Assembly (NCBI GenBank): GCA_963277665.1
Contig: OY728128.1
Location: forward strand, 1,864,786,988-1,864,850,987
Source of the DNA: Viscum album
Taxonomy: Eukaryota; Streptophyta; Magnoliopsida; Santalales; Viscaceae
Length of the DNA stretch: 64,000 bases
Reading direction: 5' to 3'
The notes under the pieces are model-generated. The model was not told the DNA's origin, made no database searches, and saw nothing but the letters and a program-made list of their open reading frames with translations. Position 1 is the first letter of the stretch. Each line of letters opens with the position of its first letter. The translations under genes and the position numbers were made by a program. Below are positions 45,618 through 57,844 of this stretch, one piece after another.

Positions 45618-46560
45618 ATGGCACCTAGATGGATGAATGGTATCAATACTCGAAGAAATTATAGGGGTTTCCCTATAGAGGAAACCAATATAGCCGGTAT
45701 AGGAATGGGGAAAATTATAGAGATATTAGGGAAACATAATCCGGTTATGACAAACAACCCTTCTAGAATGAAACAACCCATTCTGCAAAGGGAATCTCTT
45801 ATGTTGTATCTCTTTATGTGAAAAAAATACCCCATTATTTTGTGGTAATACTAATCTAATTATAGATAATTAGTGTATGAAGTCTATGGAAAAGATATTT
45901 ATGGCCTTGGTATGTAGTGAAATAGAAAAGATTACTTTTGTAGTCTATTGTCTCAAAGGTTATGTTGATCAATGGAGGAAATTTATCCAAAATACTAGGG
46001 ATGAATAAGAAATAGAATTTATGGAATGAATAACTTTTATGGAGACATTCTTTGACAAATACTCTCCTCATGATAAAAAAATTGAGATTAAGAGGAAGTT
46101 CCTTAGCATAAAACAAAATGAAGAAGAGAGTGTTGTAAATTATGAAGCTACCTTTAAAAGGTTATCTATGTTTTCTATAGATTATATATGCAACACAGAG
46201 TGCAAGATCGATCACTTCTTTGAAGGTCTTAATCCAAATCTTCAAAGGTCACTAGTTTCGCATTATTTTTCATCATATGATGAAATAGTTTTATGTGCCA
46301 TCAAAATAAAGAAGGAATTTTTTAGGATCAATATATTAAAAGAAAAGAAAGACGAGAAGAGGCCATCTGAGAACCATGAAAAAGGGAATTCATCAAATAA
46401 TAATAATAAGAAGAAATAATTATTTTCATCTTGTGAAAACTTTAGAGGAAAACACCCAAGGAAATGTTTGATGGGATTGGTAGTTTATTATAAGTGTAGA
46501 GATAAGGGATACTAGGATCATAAATTCAAAGGGAAGAAACAAATAATTGATTTATAGTGA
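45618..46560 (+). pseudogene. gag of element E
   Basis: Broken gag. An N-terminal open part (45618-45821, from MAPRWMNGINTRR) is followed by a gap with stops, then 126 open codons at 46039-46419 with METFFDKYSPHDKKIEIKRK, VVNYEATFKRLSMF and KIDHFFEGLNPNLQRSL. This is the second half of the gag domain and closely parallels element A's gag. A Lys/Asn-rich tail follows. Zinc-knuckle remnants (CENFRGKHPRKC, YYKCRDKGY) sit at 46430-46520 with lost Cys/His residues. Confidence 0.82.
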
Positions 46561-47210
46561 TACAATTATAAATAAATGTGACATTATGCAAATTAATTCC
46601 CCAAATGTCGATGGAATCTACCACAGAAGAGGCTGAGGGGAGATGGAAAATCTTTTATGGTTACAACTACTGAGGTTGAAGTTCCTAATGATGTGGCGGT
46701 AGGTACATTAATTATTTCTTCAAATTTAGATAAAGATTTATTTTATTCTCAATCATCACATTCTTCTATATCTTCCCAATTTTCAATAAAAAATATATAT
46801 TTCTATTTCACCATGAAAAGGGAAATGTCAGATAGAACTCCTAGTGGGAACCATATCGCAACAAAGATGTGTCGATCAGTTCCTATTTTGGCATATAAAT
46901 GTTCTCTAATTAGTAATTTTGTTATCATACCTACTTTTGATTTTGATATAATCTATGGTATGTATTGGATTTTAAAATATGTTGTGAAAAATCTATTACA
47001 AGATGAAGGAATTTTCGATTTGTGAGGAAAATGTAGAATCCGTTATCTTTAGAGAAGAAAATTCATTACCTAATTCTTATCAAATTCCACCCCCAGTAGC
47101 TTTACTAAATGAGTTTATTGAGTAAGAAGATAAAATAACATCTATGGATAAAGGAGGTAATATTCAAATTGATTATGTACCTATTTTAAGTAATATATTG
47201 ATTTTTTTTT
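46561..47210 (+). pseudogene. Protease of element E
   Basis: An open part at 46657-47025 corresponds to the aspartic protease. The active-site region reads DLFYSQSSHSSIS, where a D-S/T-G motif is expected, so the catalytic site is gone. FDIIYGMYWILKYV is the later VILGMDW-type block. Element A shows the same arrangement. Confidence 0.75.
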
Positions 47211-47960
47211 TGAAGATTTACCAGGGCACCCCCTAGAGCATGGTGTGGAGTTTTGTTTTGATTTAATCCTTGATGAAAGGAAAATATCAAAAAAAATACC
47301 TATAGAATGGATAATGTGGAATTGGTATAGCTAAATAACTTGAATAGATGGTTTAAAAGGGATTTATCTACCCTAGTGTTTCTCCATGGGGATCCCCTGT
47401 TCTCTTTATAAAGAAGAAAGTTGGATCCATAAGGTTGTTTATTAATTATAGGGAAATCAATGGGAATACGATAAAGAACAAGTACCCTCTACCTCGTATC
47501 GATGATTAATTTGATCAAATTCAAGGAGAAAAATTCATTTCTAAGATTAATCATAATTATAGATATCATTAATTACAAGTGAATAAGGAAGACATTCAGA
47601 AGACATCTTTTCAGACATGGTATGGTCATTACGAATTTACAGTAATGCCTTTTGGATTGAGTAATTCATCGTCTGTATTTATAGATCTCATGAATAGAGT
47701 ATTCAAGAAACATATTGATGATTTTTTTGTGGTATTCAATGAATATATTCTAATATATTCTAAAATCTTTGAATTCCATGAGAATCTCTTATGAATCATT
47801 CTTGAGACTCTCGGGAGAGAAAAATTATATGGTAAATTTAGAAATTGTGAATTTAGGCTTCATTAAATTTCTTTCATTGGACATATATTCTCCATGGATA
47901 GAATTTATGTTGATCCTTCAAAGACAAAAGAAATTCATGAATGTCCAGCACTAAAAAATA
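47211..47960 (+). pseudogene. Reverse transcriptase of element E
   Basis: From DLPGHPLEHGVEF-like sequence at 47213, through degraded palm motifs, to an open part at 47579-47794. The latter has KTSFQTWYGHYEFTVMPFGL, DLMNRVFKKHIDDFFVVF and YILIYSK. The F-x-D-D active site reads F-N-E-Y, so both catalytic Asp residues are changed. It continues to about 47950 with an altered GHI-S block. Confidence 0.85.
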
Positions 47961-48660
47961 TAGCTAAGGTATTCATTTTTATTAGTTTAGTATGTTACTA
48001 TCGGTGTTTCGTCTAGAATTTTGCCCGATTGGCTAACCCATTAACCAATCTCACATATAAAAAGGTTTAATTAATTTGGAAAAAAGAATGTGAATAATGT
48101 TTTTATGAATTAAATATAATATTAGTCAATGATCCTATCTTGACCTTACTATCTGGGAATGATGGGTTTGTTATTTATATTGATGCATCAAGGAAAGGAC
48201 ATGGTTGTGTCCTTTTGCAGAATGATAGGGTTATTTCATATTCATAAATGAAATTAAAAATGCATGAAAAAATTATCCAACTCATGATCTTGAGTAAGTT
48301 GTATTAATATTTGCTCTGAAAACATGGAGACACTATCTCTACGATAAAAATGTGAGATATATACAGATCACAAGAGTTTGAAATATATTTTCTCACATAA
48401 ATAACTCATCATGAGACAAACGAGATGGCATGACCTACTCAAGTATTATGATTCTACATTACACTACCACCTAGGGAAGGAAAATAAGGTGGTGATTTCC
48501 TTGAGCAGAAATAACCATGGAGTTCTAAACATGATGAGAGTTGAAAGGGATCCTATGTTCATGGGTCTAGTAAAGATGGATTTGGGAATTATCATAGAAG
48601 GTGAAACATCAGTACTTTTCAAATGGTTTACAAACCATATTTACTATAAAGGATAAAATG
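47961..48660 (+). pseudogene. RNase H of element E
   Basis: GFVIYIDASRKGHGCVLLQN near 48165-48225 keeps the first catalytic Asp. The frame then has stops but ends in HDLLKYYDSTLHYHLGKENK and VVISLSR (48411-48500), the typical end of gypsy RNase H. Confidence 0.8.
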
Positions 48661-50045
48661 TTCTCAGACTGATGACAAGGAGTTTCAAAAGAAACTTAAT
48701 GATGTGAATAATGGTATATTGATTGATTTTATATTTGAATATGGCATTTTGAAATTTGGGAAGCGGCTTTGTGTTCCCACTATACCTGAGCTAAAAAGGG
48801 AATTTTTGAATTATGCCTATAGCTCAAATTTCTCTATACACCATAGTGGCACTGAGATATATAGAGATTTGAAGGAACATTTTTTGTGGGATAACGTGAA
48901 GAGGGAGATTGCTGATTATGTCCCGAAATTTTTGGTTTTTCAATAGGTGAAGTCTAAAATACAACATCCTATAGGATCCATGAAACCTATTCCTATACCT
49001 ATGTGGAAATGGGATGATATTATAATGGACTTCATCATGGGGCTACCAAAGACTCCAAGAAGGAATGATGTGATATGAGTTATTTTTTATCATCTTACCA
49101 AGTCAACACATTGTATTTCTATAAGAGAAGATTTTCCACTTGAACGTTTAGTAGGACTATATAATAATGAATTTTTAAGACTTCATGGTATACCCCTATT
49201 AATGTTTTTTGATCGTGATCCCTGTTTTACATTAAGATTCTGTAAAATTCTATAGAGGGCCCTAGATACTGAACTTTGTTTGAGCACTCTATAATACCCT
49301 CAAACTAAGGGACAATTAGAATGGACTATTAAAACTTTAGAAGACATGTTGAGATCCTACTCACTTGACTTTCAAGGTATGTGGGATTATTATTTAACTC
49401 TAGTAGAATTTTCCTATAATAATAGCTTCCCTTCAAGTATCTTGATGGCACCATATGAAGCGTCATATGGAAAGAGATATCGTACACTTAATTGTTGGGA
49501 TGATGTTGGTGAAAGAAATCTTGTAGGTCTAGATCTTGTTGATGAAACAATGGATAAGGCTAAGATTATTCAACCCCATATCAAAATAGCTCAAAGTAGG
49601 TAAAATATCTATACCAATAACTGAGGGAAGGATTTTGAATTTCAAGTAGGAGATCATCTTAAATTGAAGGTGCCTCTATGGAAAGGTGTTATATGATTTA
49701 GTAAGAAGGGTAAATTAACTCCTAGGTACATTGGAATAAAATTATAGAGTGAGTAAGAGCTATCTCCAACGGTTTAGAAATGCCTCTAAGTATCTATAAT
49801 GTTCATGATGTGTTCCACATATCACTATTAAGGAAATACATGCCAAACCCAATGCATGTAATCACTTGTGAAGAAATAGAACTGGATCCTAGTTTGTATT
49901 ATTATTAAGATCCATTAGGATTCTTGATTCTAGAGAACTAGTGGTGAGAAATCAAATGACTTGTCTGGTGAAACTTCTTTGGAGAAACCAAAAAATGGAA
50001 TAGGTGACGTGGGAACCTAAAGAACATATGATGTAGAACCACAAA
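48661..50045 (+). pseudogene. Integrase and chromodomain remnant of element E
   Basis: The zinc domain is at 48704-48946 (FSIHHSGTEIYRDLKEHF; the final Cys pair is lost). The core lies at 49010-49603. LTKSTHCISIREDF has a Tyr where the first catalytic Asp is expected; FDRDPCFTLRF keeps the second Asp; GQLEWTIKTLEDMLRSY keeps the Glu. It goes on with VEFSYNNSFPSSILMAPYEA. The C-terminus (49640-49860) and a chromodomain-like end (VKLLWRNQKME near 49970) are recognisable in mixed frames. Confidence 0.85.
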
Positions 50046-50108
50046 AATATTTTTATGTCATGATATTTTAGAAATTTTAAGGATGAAATTATTTTAATGA
50101 TGGAATAA

Positions 50109-53100
50109 TGTAACACCTCAATCTTGCACGGTATGTTTCTTTTTAAAAAAATTCAATATCTTGTGTTGTATGCAACCCCAAGTTCAAGCACACCATGACC
50201 TATCAAAGTAACCATTTAAAAATAAGTTATGAATAGTATAAACCACCTTTTGAGATTTAGTAAACTTTATTTTTCAAAATACATGTAATTTTTTATTTCA
50301 GAATATCAAAAATATCTTACGGTGAAATTGTGGTAATTTTCTGAAAAGTCTCAATTTTTGATGAATAGTGAAAAATACTATATTTTAATTCAAAACTCTC
50401 TTTTAATCTAATATATTTTTATAGTTAGATTATTTTTTTAATTGTTTTTAAAGTTAAATTAGATTAATATTTTATAATTTATTCTAATTATGGTAATTTG
50501 AATTAATTTCACATTAAAATTGTACATAAACACAAGTCAATCTTTTCATAGTTTTAACTTCTTAAAAACCCGCTTTCTGGTTTTGACAACGAGAATTAAT
50601 TTTAAATTAATTACTGAAACATTTGTGTTTTGAATTTGGAAAAATGGATTCTATATTTGGAATTATAAGGTCCAAATTGGGTAAATATTTACATTTTATT
50701 TTTGGACATTATGAATAGTAACTTCAGTAATTATTTTTATTTACTATGGTTAAAGGGTAAATCTGGTAAATAAGGATAAAAAATAATATTATAATAATTT
50801 TAGACTAACCTAACACATGTAATAATACTATTTGATGAGATATTTCTGACCATGGAAATTATTGGGTCAATTTTTCTACCCCATGGAGCCACTTGGGTGT
50901 GGTAATAACATGTTATAAGAATTAAGTTAATGTAAAGAAAAATATAACATTAACATGTATCTTTTACTAAAAAATAATATTGGGTTATATAACTAATATA
51001 TTTGACTATAAATAGTAATTATAAATAAAAAAATTTCCTAAATCATGGTATTTTATTTATAATTTTTAGACATTAAATAAATATATTTATTTATGACACA
51101 ATGATGATGCAGGGATTACCTTATTAATGAAGGATTCAAATAAATGATATTATAAATATTAAAATAAATTTAATTGGAACTTTTTTGTGCCATCCAAATA
51201 TTTTTTAGATGATATTTACCCATTATATATATGTTAATTCCTTTGGTTATAAATAATAAAGTTGTTATGACTTTAATAAAAATAAATTACTAAATAGTGT
51301 CAAAATTGACATAAATAGGTTTTTAAAACAAATACAACTTTATTAAATTATATTATAGTCCTAAATATATAATATTCTGAAAAATGACTTAAATAATGTT
51401 AAAAATTTCATTAATTTTCCACTTTTGGTTCTCTTTGTATTTTATAGTAACTATAGTAACAATATATTATGAAAATACAAGAAGACATGGTAAGAGTTAA
51501 TGTTTTTAACTAAGGGTTAAAGCTAAAAGATAAGGTAAATTTTGTGACATAAACTTGTCTAAAACCTATTGGTTGAGAGTATTTAGACCCATTTTTATAT
51601 TATCCCATAAATATATAACTTTTGAACTATTATAATTTTAAAATCATTTCATAATAAAATAATATTTCCAGGCTTTCCTAAAGTGCCCCTCCTCCCTCTT
51701 ATAAATGGCTACCACCTCTACCCACTAAATCACAAATCTAAAGCCAATTGAATCATCCGAACTCTACTAAAAAAATATCCCAACATCACTACCTTCATCC
51801 TAGAATCCTTAACTTGGGTATAAGGCTATTTAATAAATTCTTTTGGCTCAAATCAAAAGAAGTTACCCGATTTAGAGGTAACGCCTTCTCTCATGTTCCT
51901 TTCTTTCATTTTACCTCTCCACTCGTTATGCTGTTATTATTCTATGAATACCTAAAAAAAACCAGTATCCTATATATACTATTATTTTTTATGATAATTA
52001 TTCTAACTACACTTATACACACCACTATATAATGGATACGAACATACGGTTTTTGTGTATGGCGATCTACTACCTCACGAAACGATGATTGTTTAATTTT
52101 ATCCTACAACCTATCATGGTGGCCATTATGATATAACATTATTTATATATGATATATATTATATTTATATTGTCTCTAATATTCTATAATTTTTATTTAT
52201 GACATACCTTTATGATTTTCATAACGTGTAAATACGATAATTTCATTTTAGGAATTGCGGACTACCGCCCCCTCAAAGTGATATGACTAGTTCATTCCAT
52301 ACATTGAACGTATAAATGATGGTGATAATGAAATTATGAAACATATATAACATAGATAATATAATGTAATTATAACATACGTATGAATCATTTAGTTTTC
52401 ATTCTTTTAATATGACAAATAAATGAAAGTAGCGTTCACGCATTCGTATGACCTACCATCTCAATGAATAGCGAATTTTATTTTTATATATCAAAATGTT
52501 ATGGAATATTATAAATACATATATACTATATATATATCATATTTAAATCGTGAATAATATTTTTGAGGTAATGCACTTAACACCACATGGAAAATTTACA
52601 TCAAAACAAGTTCTTTTTTGACTCAAGTACCGAACAACAACAAAATGTCTGATATGAACATAAATAATTAAGTGATTGTTATAACATGGTAATAAGTGCT
52701 ATAAAAGAAATAATAAACCCTAAAAACGTTCTAAAACAAGTATAAATTAACTTAAGTTAATTATTTAGGAATAATAAAGAACATATGTGACGAGTCAAAC
52801 TCAAGGTAAGGGATTTCATCTCAATTTCATTTCATTGAGGTATATTGTAATTTTAGGATTCTAGTTCCTTTTATATAGTGTATATTATATGTTTTAACTT
52901 GTTATCATGAATATCAATATTTTAATTAGATTATATTATTTTTAAAATGGGAATTATTGATAGATCCATATTACTCATTTAACATGGTTATTTGATAAGG
53001 TATATTATTTATTTTGGTTATTTGATATGAGGAATACTTTGGACTAGAAATGATGGGTAGATCCTAGAATTTATATAATCATTAATGCATAGATAGTTTA

Positions 53101-53704
53101 TCATGAGATGAATAAGTTGTTTAAATGGGTTTGTACCCTTAGTTTTAAACAGTCTTTTGAAAGGTATTGACATTAATAGGTTTTCATGTGCCTGAGACAT
53201 GACGTCCTTAAATAAAGTATTTCCATAATTTAATTTCTGTATTTATTTATCCATGAGATTTTGCTTTGATATATATATGGAAGTAGTTGATTCTTTATTT
53301 ATTGATTTATGGAATATGTTTCAGTTCGTTGCTTGCTATATTATTTGTGCCTTATATATTTTTTTAAAAGGAAAGTGTTATCAAATATTTACCTTTCCAT
53401 ATAGATTGATTATTGCTTATTTTTTACTTAGTCTTAAAGAAAATTCCAGCTCACCATTATTATGTTTCTCTCCCTAGGTTATGAAGAAGAGAAATTTGAT
53501 TAAGCTTTCAAGGATGCAGTTCATTTCAATTATTATGTTTCATGTTTCATTTTGTTTTCCAAATGTATGATGGGTATCATGTATATAATCTCAATTTCCA
53601 AGACTACTAAACTGTATGGTCATTCGGGATTTATTTCCCTGTAATAATTCCAATTCAATGTAATAATTCACCAATTTCAGGTTATCTGGGGTTGGGGAAT
53701 TACA
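50109..53704 (+). repeat. 3' LTR of element E (3596 bp)
   Basis: Begins TGTAACACCT and ends GGGAATTACA. It aligns with 41806-45391 throughout. A TATA-like CTTATAAATGG is at 51699-51709. The purine tract just before it (ATGATGGAATAA) is degraded. Confidence 0.93.
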
Positions 53705-55076
53705 CTCTATGTGGGTAAAAACCTTACCAAAACATCTAATAACACATTATCCATGCTCAGTGTGGGAAATAAGGAGTGATGTTAGGTCATCCATGACACA
53801 TGAAAGCGCTTGGTAAGGGGATGGAGAAGTTGGGATGAGGATTTCCCAATGACTCTGATATGTTTACTCAATATAGAAGGGTACATAGAGGGGTAACACT
53901 GAGAGTGTTGTAGTTCTACTTGAATAAAGGGAAGTAGAAAATCTGAATCACATAATTTGATATCAAGAACACAATGAGAGTGTTGTGATGATGGAGGATA
54001 ACTGTTGACTTTTTTCACAATACAGCATCTATATCGTGTTACCTGAGATGAGGACAAACAAATGAGGGTTAACCGCTGACCGTGTTGGAAACACAGAACC
54101 TGTCTCAAAATTTCAACTTAATTCTTTTGGGTTATTGGCCTAGAATGGTAGGTGACCCATATGGTCAGACACCATGTCTTTAGGGGGTCCCTTTAGATGT
54201 GGAATATGATTGGGTTCCAAATAAAGGGACACATGAAGCATGTAGATGGAATGTGATAACGTCCGTAAAAAAACCAACACTCTAGGTATCATTCCATAGC
54301 ACTTATGAGAACATCAATGAGGCATATCAAATAGAGAAATTTATACCACTTATCAAGGATAGAGGAGTTATGGTAGCTCTTGGATATGAAATTTTAGTGG
54401 CCCAATGCCAAATAGAGAGCAAGATGAGGAGAGGTAAAAAGATTTATGAACCTATGGCTGGACCCAAAGAAAAAATGTTCTCGCATCTCTACGTATCCTA
54501 TGAGGATGAAAATCAAGCCATACATAGTTATTTAAATCCATGAAGTCTAACATCATGAAGTAAGGATACTAGTTGTTGCACATTTTATCATCATGTGGCT
54601 AGGATAATGATTATAATTTAGTTTATCTTCATTCAACTAGGACATCAAGGGGCACTTCTCAATTGATATTAATGATTCAATTATTATAAAATAACATGAA
54701 TAAGGACCATAAAGTCCCATAGTGTTCCATACATTCCCAATAAAGGACTATGGTTGGGGCCAAATACAAAGTTTCTAGGTGCTTCTATGTATCCAATAAA
54801 TATGGAAATTAATCCATACATAGTTTTGAATCATCAGTCTCCCTGCGTAGGTCTGACCCATACACAAATATGGGGCATATATTTTTTTTTTTCTAGCAGC
54901 TGGACCAAGATAGAAACTAAAGGTGTCACTACATATCTCATAAGGATGGGAATCAAGCCATACATACTTATTGATCATGACAGGGTAAAAGTACTGAGCC
55001 AGAAGTGATGTCCTCTCAGATGAGAACACTATAGTGATGCTTATAAGTTTAAATTCATTATATCTTTAATTGTATG
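53705..55076. repeat. Element F tandem unit Y, continuation after element E
   Basis: Resumes with CTCTATGTGGGTAAAAACCTTACC (53705-53709 is also the right CTCTA duplication). It follows the order of unit X: GCTCAGTGTGGGAAATAAGG, TTCTACTTGAATAAAGGGAAG, TTTGATATCAAGAACACAATG, CATCTATATCGTGTTACC, GTTGGAAACACAGAACCTGTCTC, TTTAGGGGGTCCC, then two copies of the TACRTATCCYATRAGGAT phrase near 54490 and 54930. With the 20 bases left of E the unit is about 1.39 kb. Confidence 0.78.
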
Positions 55077-56084
55077 AAGTAACACAGATCTCTTATATCT
55101 AGAAAAACCAAAAAAATCTCACAATCCCATGTGATCCGTGATCGGTGTGGGAAAAAAAGAGTTAGATTTAATTTTTCCAATCATAAAAAAGTGTATAGAA
55201 AGGGTAAGGAAATACCAGGTGGGAAAGACCCAATGATACAGACCTTCCCACTCAACGTGTGAAGATGTGTGGAGGGTAACCACCAGTGGTGTAGGAGTTC
55301 CACTAGAACATAGTGAAGTTGAAAATGTGAATCCTAACATCTGATATCTAGAACATAATTTGAGTGTTGTAATGATGAAGGATGATTTTTGACCTTGTTC
55401 GCAACACAACATCCATATCATGTTACATAAAATGACGATGAAAAATGAGGGTCGGTCATTGATTGTGTTTAAAACACAAGAACTATCTAAAAATTTCATT
55501 TGTAGTCTTTTGGGGTGTTGATCCAGAATGGTAGGTGAGCCATATGGCTATACACTATGCCTTTAGGGGGTCCCTTCAGATGTGGAAGATGACAGGGTTC
55601 CAAATAAAGGGATATATAAAGCTTGGAGATGGATTGGGAAAATGTCCATGTGGAATAAAACACTCTAGGTCTCACACCCTGGTGCATCCGAGCATGTCAA
55701 TGGGAGGACTCAGCTAGACTCAGGGTAAAATAACCATGTATTACAAATAGTTTAAGGTTATATTTCTTCGAATGAAAGATCCTAGTTTAAGGTCATAGAT
55801 TTTGGACCAATCCTTACAGTGTAGTGTTAGGTGGTAAGGACATGGGAAAGTCATTCCAAATAGGAAGTTCATGTAACCTCGATTATAACCTAATGTGAAT
55901 GAGTTTCACAGAGGCCCACTCCACACAACATACTTTTGAGGAAGCTAAACATAGTTTAAAGTCATGATATTTAGACTTGGGTGCTGAGTTTAATTTCATT
56001 TTTCTGGACATGGAGTATTTTTCTTTTATGGTCATGAATAATGAACCATTAATGTTGTGCAGTTTAGAATCATGTATCTTGGAA
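55077..56084. repeat. Element F tandem unit Z
   Basis: Starts with AGTAACACAGATCTCTTATATCTAG and carries GATCCGTGATCGGTGTGGGA, GTTCCACTAGAACATAGTG, ACATCTGATATCTAGAACATAA, GTTCGCAACACAACATCCATATCATG and TTTAGGGGGTCCC, in the same order as X and Y. It passes into the short-motif array at 56085. No gene seen. Confidence 0.75.
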
Positions 56085-56457
56085 TCTGATGGTGTTGTGC
56101 AGTTTAATGTCATATAGTTAGGACATGGTATAGATTTAAAATCATGAAGGATGGGGAAAACATGAGGTTAATGAACTTGTATCTGGACTCGAAGAAAAAA
56201 TTTCTGGTCATTTCTACATATCCCATGAGGATCGGAATCAAGCCATATGTAGTTCTTGAATTCAATGCAGTTTAATATAATTTTGTAAGGATGATGGTTT
56301 TTACATAGTTTAAAGTCATGTGATAGGACTGACCCATGTGGTTTGACATCATATGGTAAGGATGTATCTGTGCGGTTTAACATCATACGGTAAGGATAAA
56401 ACATGGTACAATTTAATTTCATTTGATTAGGATGAAGGTGTTGGGTAGTTTTACATC
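56085..56457. repeat. Degenerate short repeats (GTTTAA..TCAT..GGA motif) next to the F integrase
   Basis: At least seven copies of a 20-30-base motif such as CAGTTTAATGTCATATAGTTAGGAC and GGTTTAACATCATACGGTAAGGAT, spaced about 30-60 bases except one gap of about 150 (56140-56260). Related copies are scattered in units W to Z and near 32330-32360. This looks like the seed of the larger repeats, directly downstream (minus strand) of F's pol end. Confidence 0.7.
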
Positions 56458-57839
56458 CTACATCTTGGGCAACACGTTATTATACAAATTACTACTTATG
56501 TAACTTGGAATGGGTTGGAGGAGTGATGTCCTCTCCATCAAAGTGATCAATGAATATGAACTATTGGGATAAACCTTGTGAATGATGTAAGGCCCTTCCC
56601 ATTTGGGCTTAAACTTTGGTGGCTTCGTGTCGAGTATCATTGGAATCCATAGAGCCGGTACTATGTCACCCTGAAAGAAGGACCAGAGATTAACTTTCTT
56701 AATGAAGTCTCTATATGTCTTATTTTAGTGACTCTCACAATTATGCAAGGTCAAGAGTCTATTCACATCATGGTTTTCTAATTCATCTAGATGGAATTTG
56801 GAAACCCTTTCTGACATTTGCTGGTTGTAGATAGCTATTTGGAGCAAAGGTAGTTGATTATTTATGGGTAATAATTCCTCTATTCTATACACCAGGGAAT
56901 ATGGGGTCACCAAGGTGGAATTATGATTCATCATCTGATAAGCCTAGAGAGCATTGTGGAGCTTTTCTAGCCATATTTTCTTCATCTGACCAACCATATT
57001 CAGAATAATTTTGGATAGGGTCTTGTTGAATGCCATGATCTTCCCATTTTCTTATGCATGGTAGCAGGAAGTATGGTTGGACCGGGTTCTATTCTTAGGA
57101 TATAATTTCTTCAACTCAACTTCTCATAAATTGGTATAGTTATCAATGAAAATATCATGAGGGACTCTAAATTAATGGATTATGTTGGAGCTCACAAACT
57201 CTATAATTGAATGGTCCTTGACTTATTTGAGGGTAATGTCTTCTACCCATTTGGAAAAGGAATCCTTTATGGTCAAACTTAACCAACATTGGGTAGAACT
57301 CATTGGTGGGTATGGTCCCATGACATCGAGTCCCCAGACTACAATGGGATAAGAGTATTTGGTAGTATGGAGGGGCTCTAGTAGTTGATGCATAAATTTG
57401 GAATGAATTTTACATGCATGGAAACTCTTGGAAAATTCAATATTGTCATTGATCATGGTGGGTCAAAAGTGTCCCAGCCTTAAAATCTAGTGGGAGAGCT
57501 TCAACCTCGTGTTATGAGATCCATAGGAACTAGAATGAACTTCCTACATAACTTGGGTAATCTCGTCTCCATGAATATAGCAGAGGATAATTACAACGAA
57601 CCCATGTTTGTAGAGGATCTTCTCGAGTCTATGAACACTTTAGAGGGTGAACTGTATTGTGCACTGATGGATCTTCTCATGTTTGACTTTTTCTAATCAA
57701 ATATTGTTGTGTTGGAGGTACTTGACAAAAGTATTTTTCTGATCATAGGTCTCTTCTACCACAGGGGTGTCTGGAGGTCCTGACATGGAAGCCCCATTGG
57801 TAAGATGGCTTACCTATGGGTTTTCATCATCATCCATGA
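56458..57839 (-). pseudogene. Element F: integrase end of a Tat/Ogre-type pol
   Basis: A minus-strand pol remnant of a different clade from A, B, C, E and G. In order: EVHSSSYGSHNTRLKLSHKI-like zinc-domain sequence (57480-57560); SFHACKIHSKFMHQLLEPLH and VVWGLDVMGPYPPMSSTQ (57223-57456); core remnants at about 57000-57220; TPYSLVYRIEELLPINNQLP (56725-56934); and FKPKWEGPYIIHKVYP at 56458-56640. These are the standard landmarks of Tat-lineage integrase, with no chromodomain. Stops separate the parts. Its right side is cut by element G at 57845, so the rest of F's pol lies outside or beyond G. Confidence 0.83.
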
Positions 57840-57844
57840 GGTGC

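Larger units (their letters stand above)
41806..53704 (+). mobile_element. Element E: decayed Tekay-type retrotransposon
   Basis: A complete insertion of 11899 bp flanked by CTCTA duplications, with LTRs of 3586 and 3596 bp and plus-strand gag to chromodomain remnants between them. In the first ~155 LTR bases I count close to 28 differences, so the LTRs have diverged far more than those of A or B. The interior is correspondingly full of stops. LTR organisation (TGTAACACC start, GTTACA or ATTACA end, TATA context) matches the A and G families. Confidence 0.94.

Noticed and set aside
54754..55029. 84-codon ORFs on both strands in unit Y
   Set aside because: No domain, not kept in units X or Z, and mirrored on the two strands of the same repeat.
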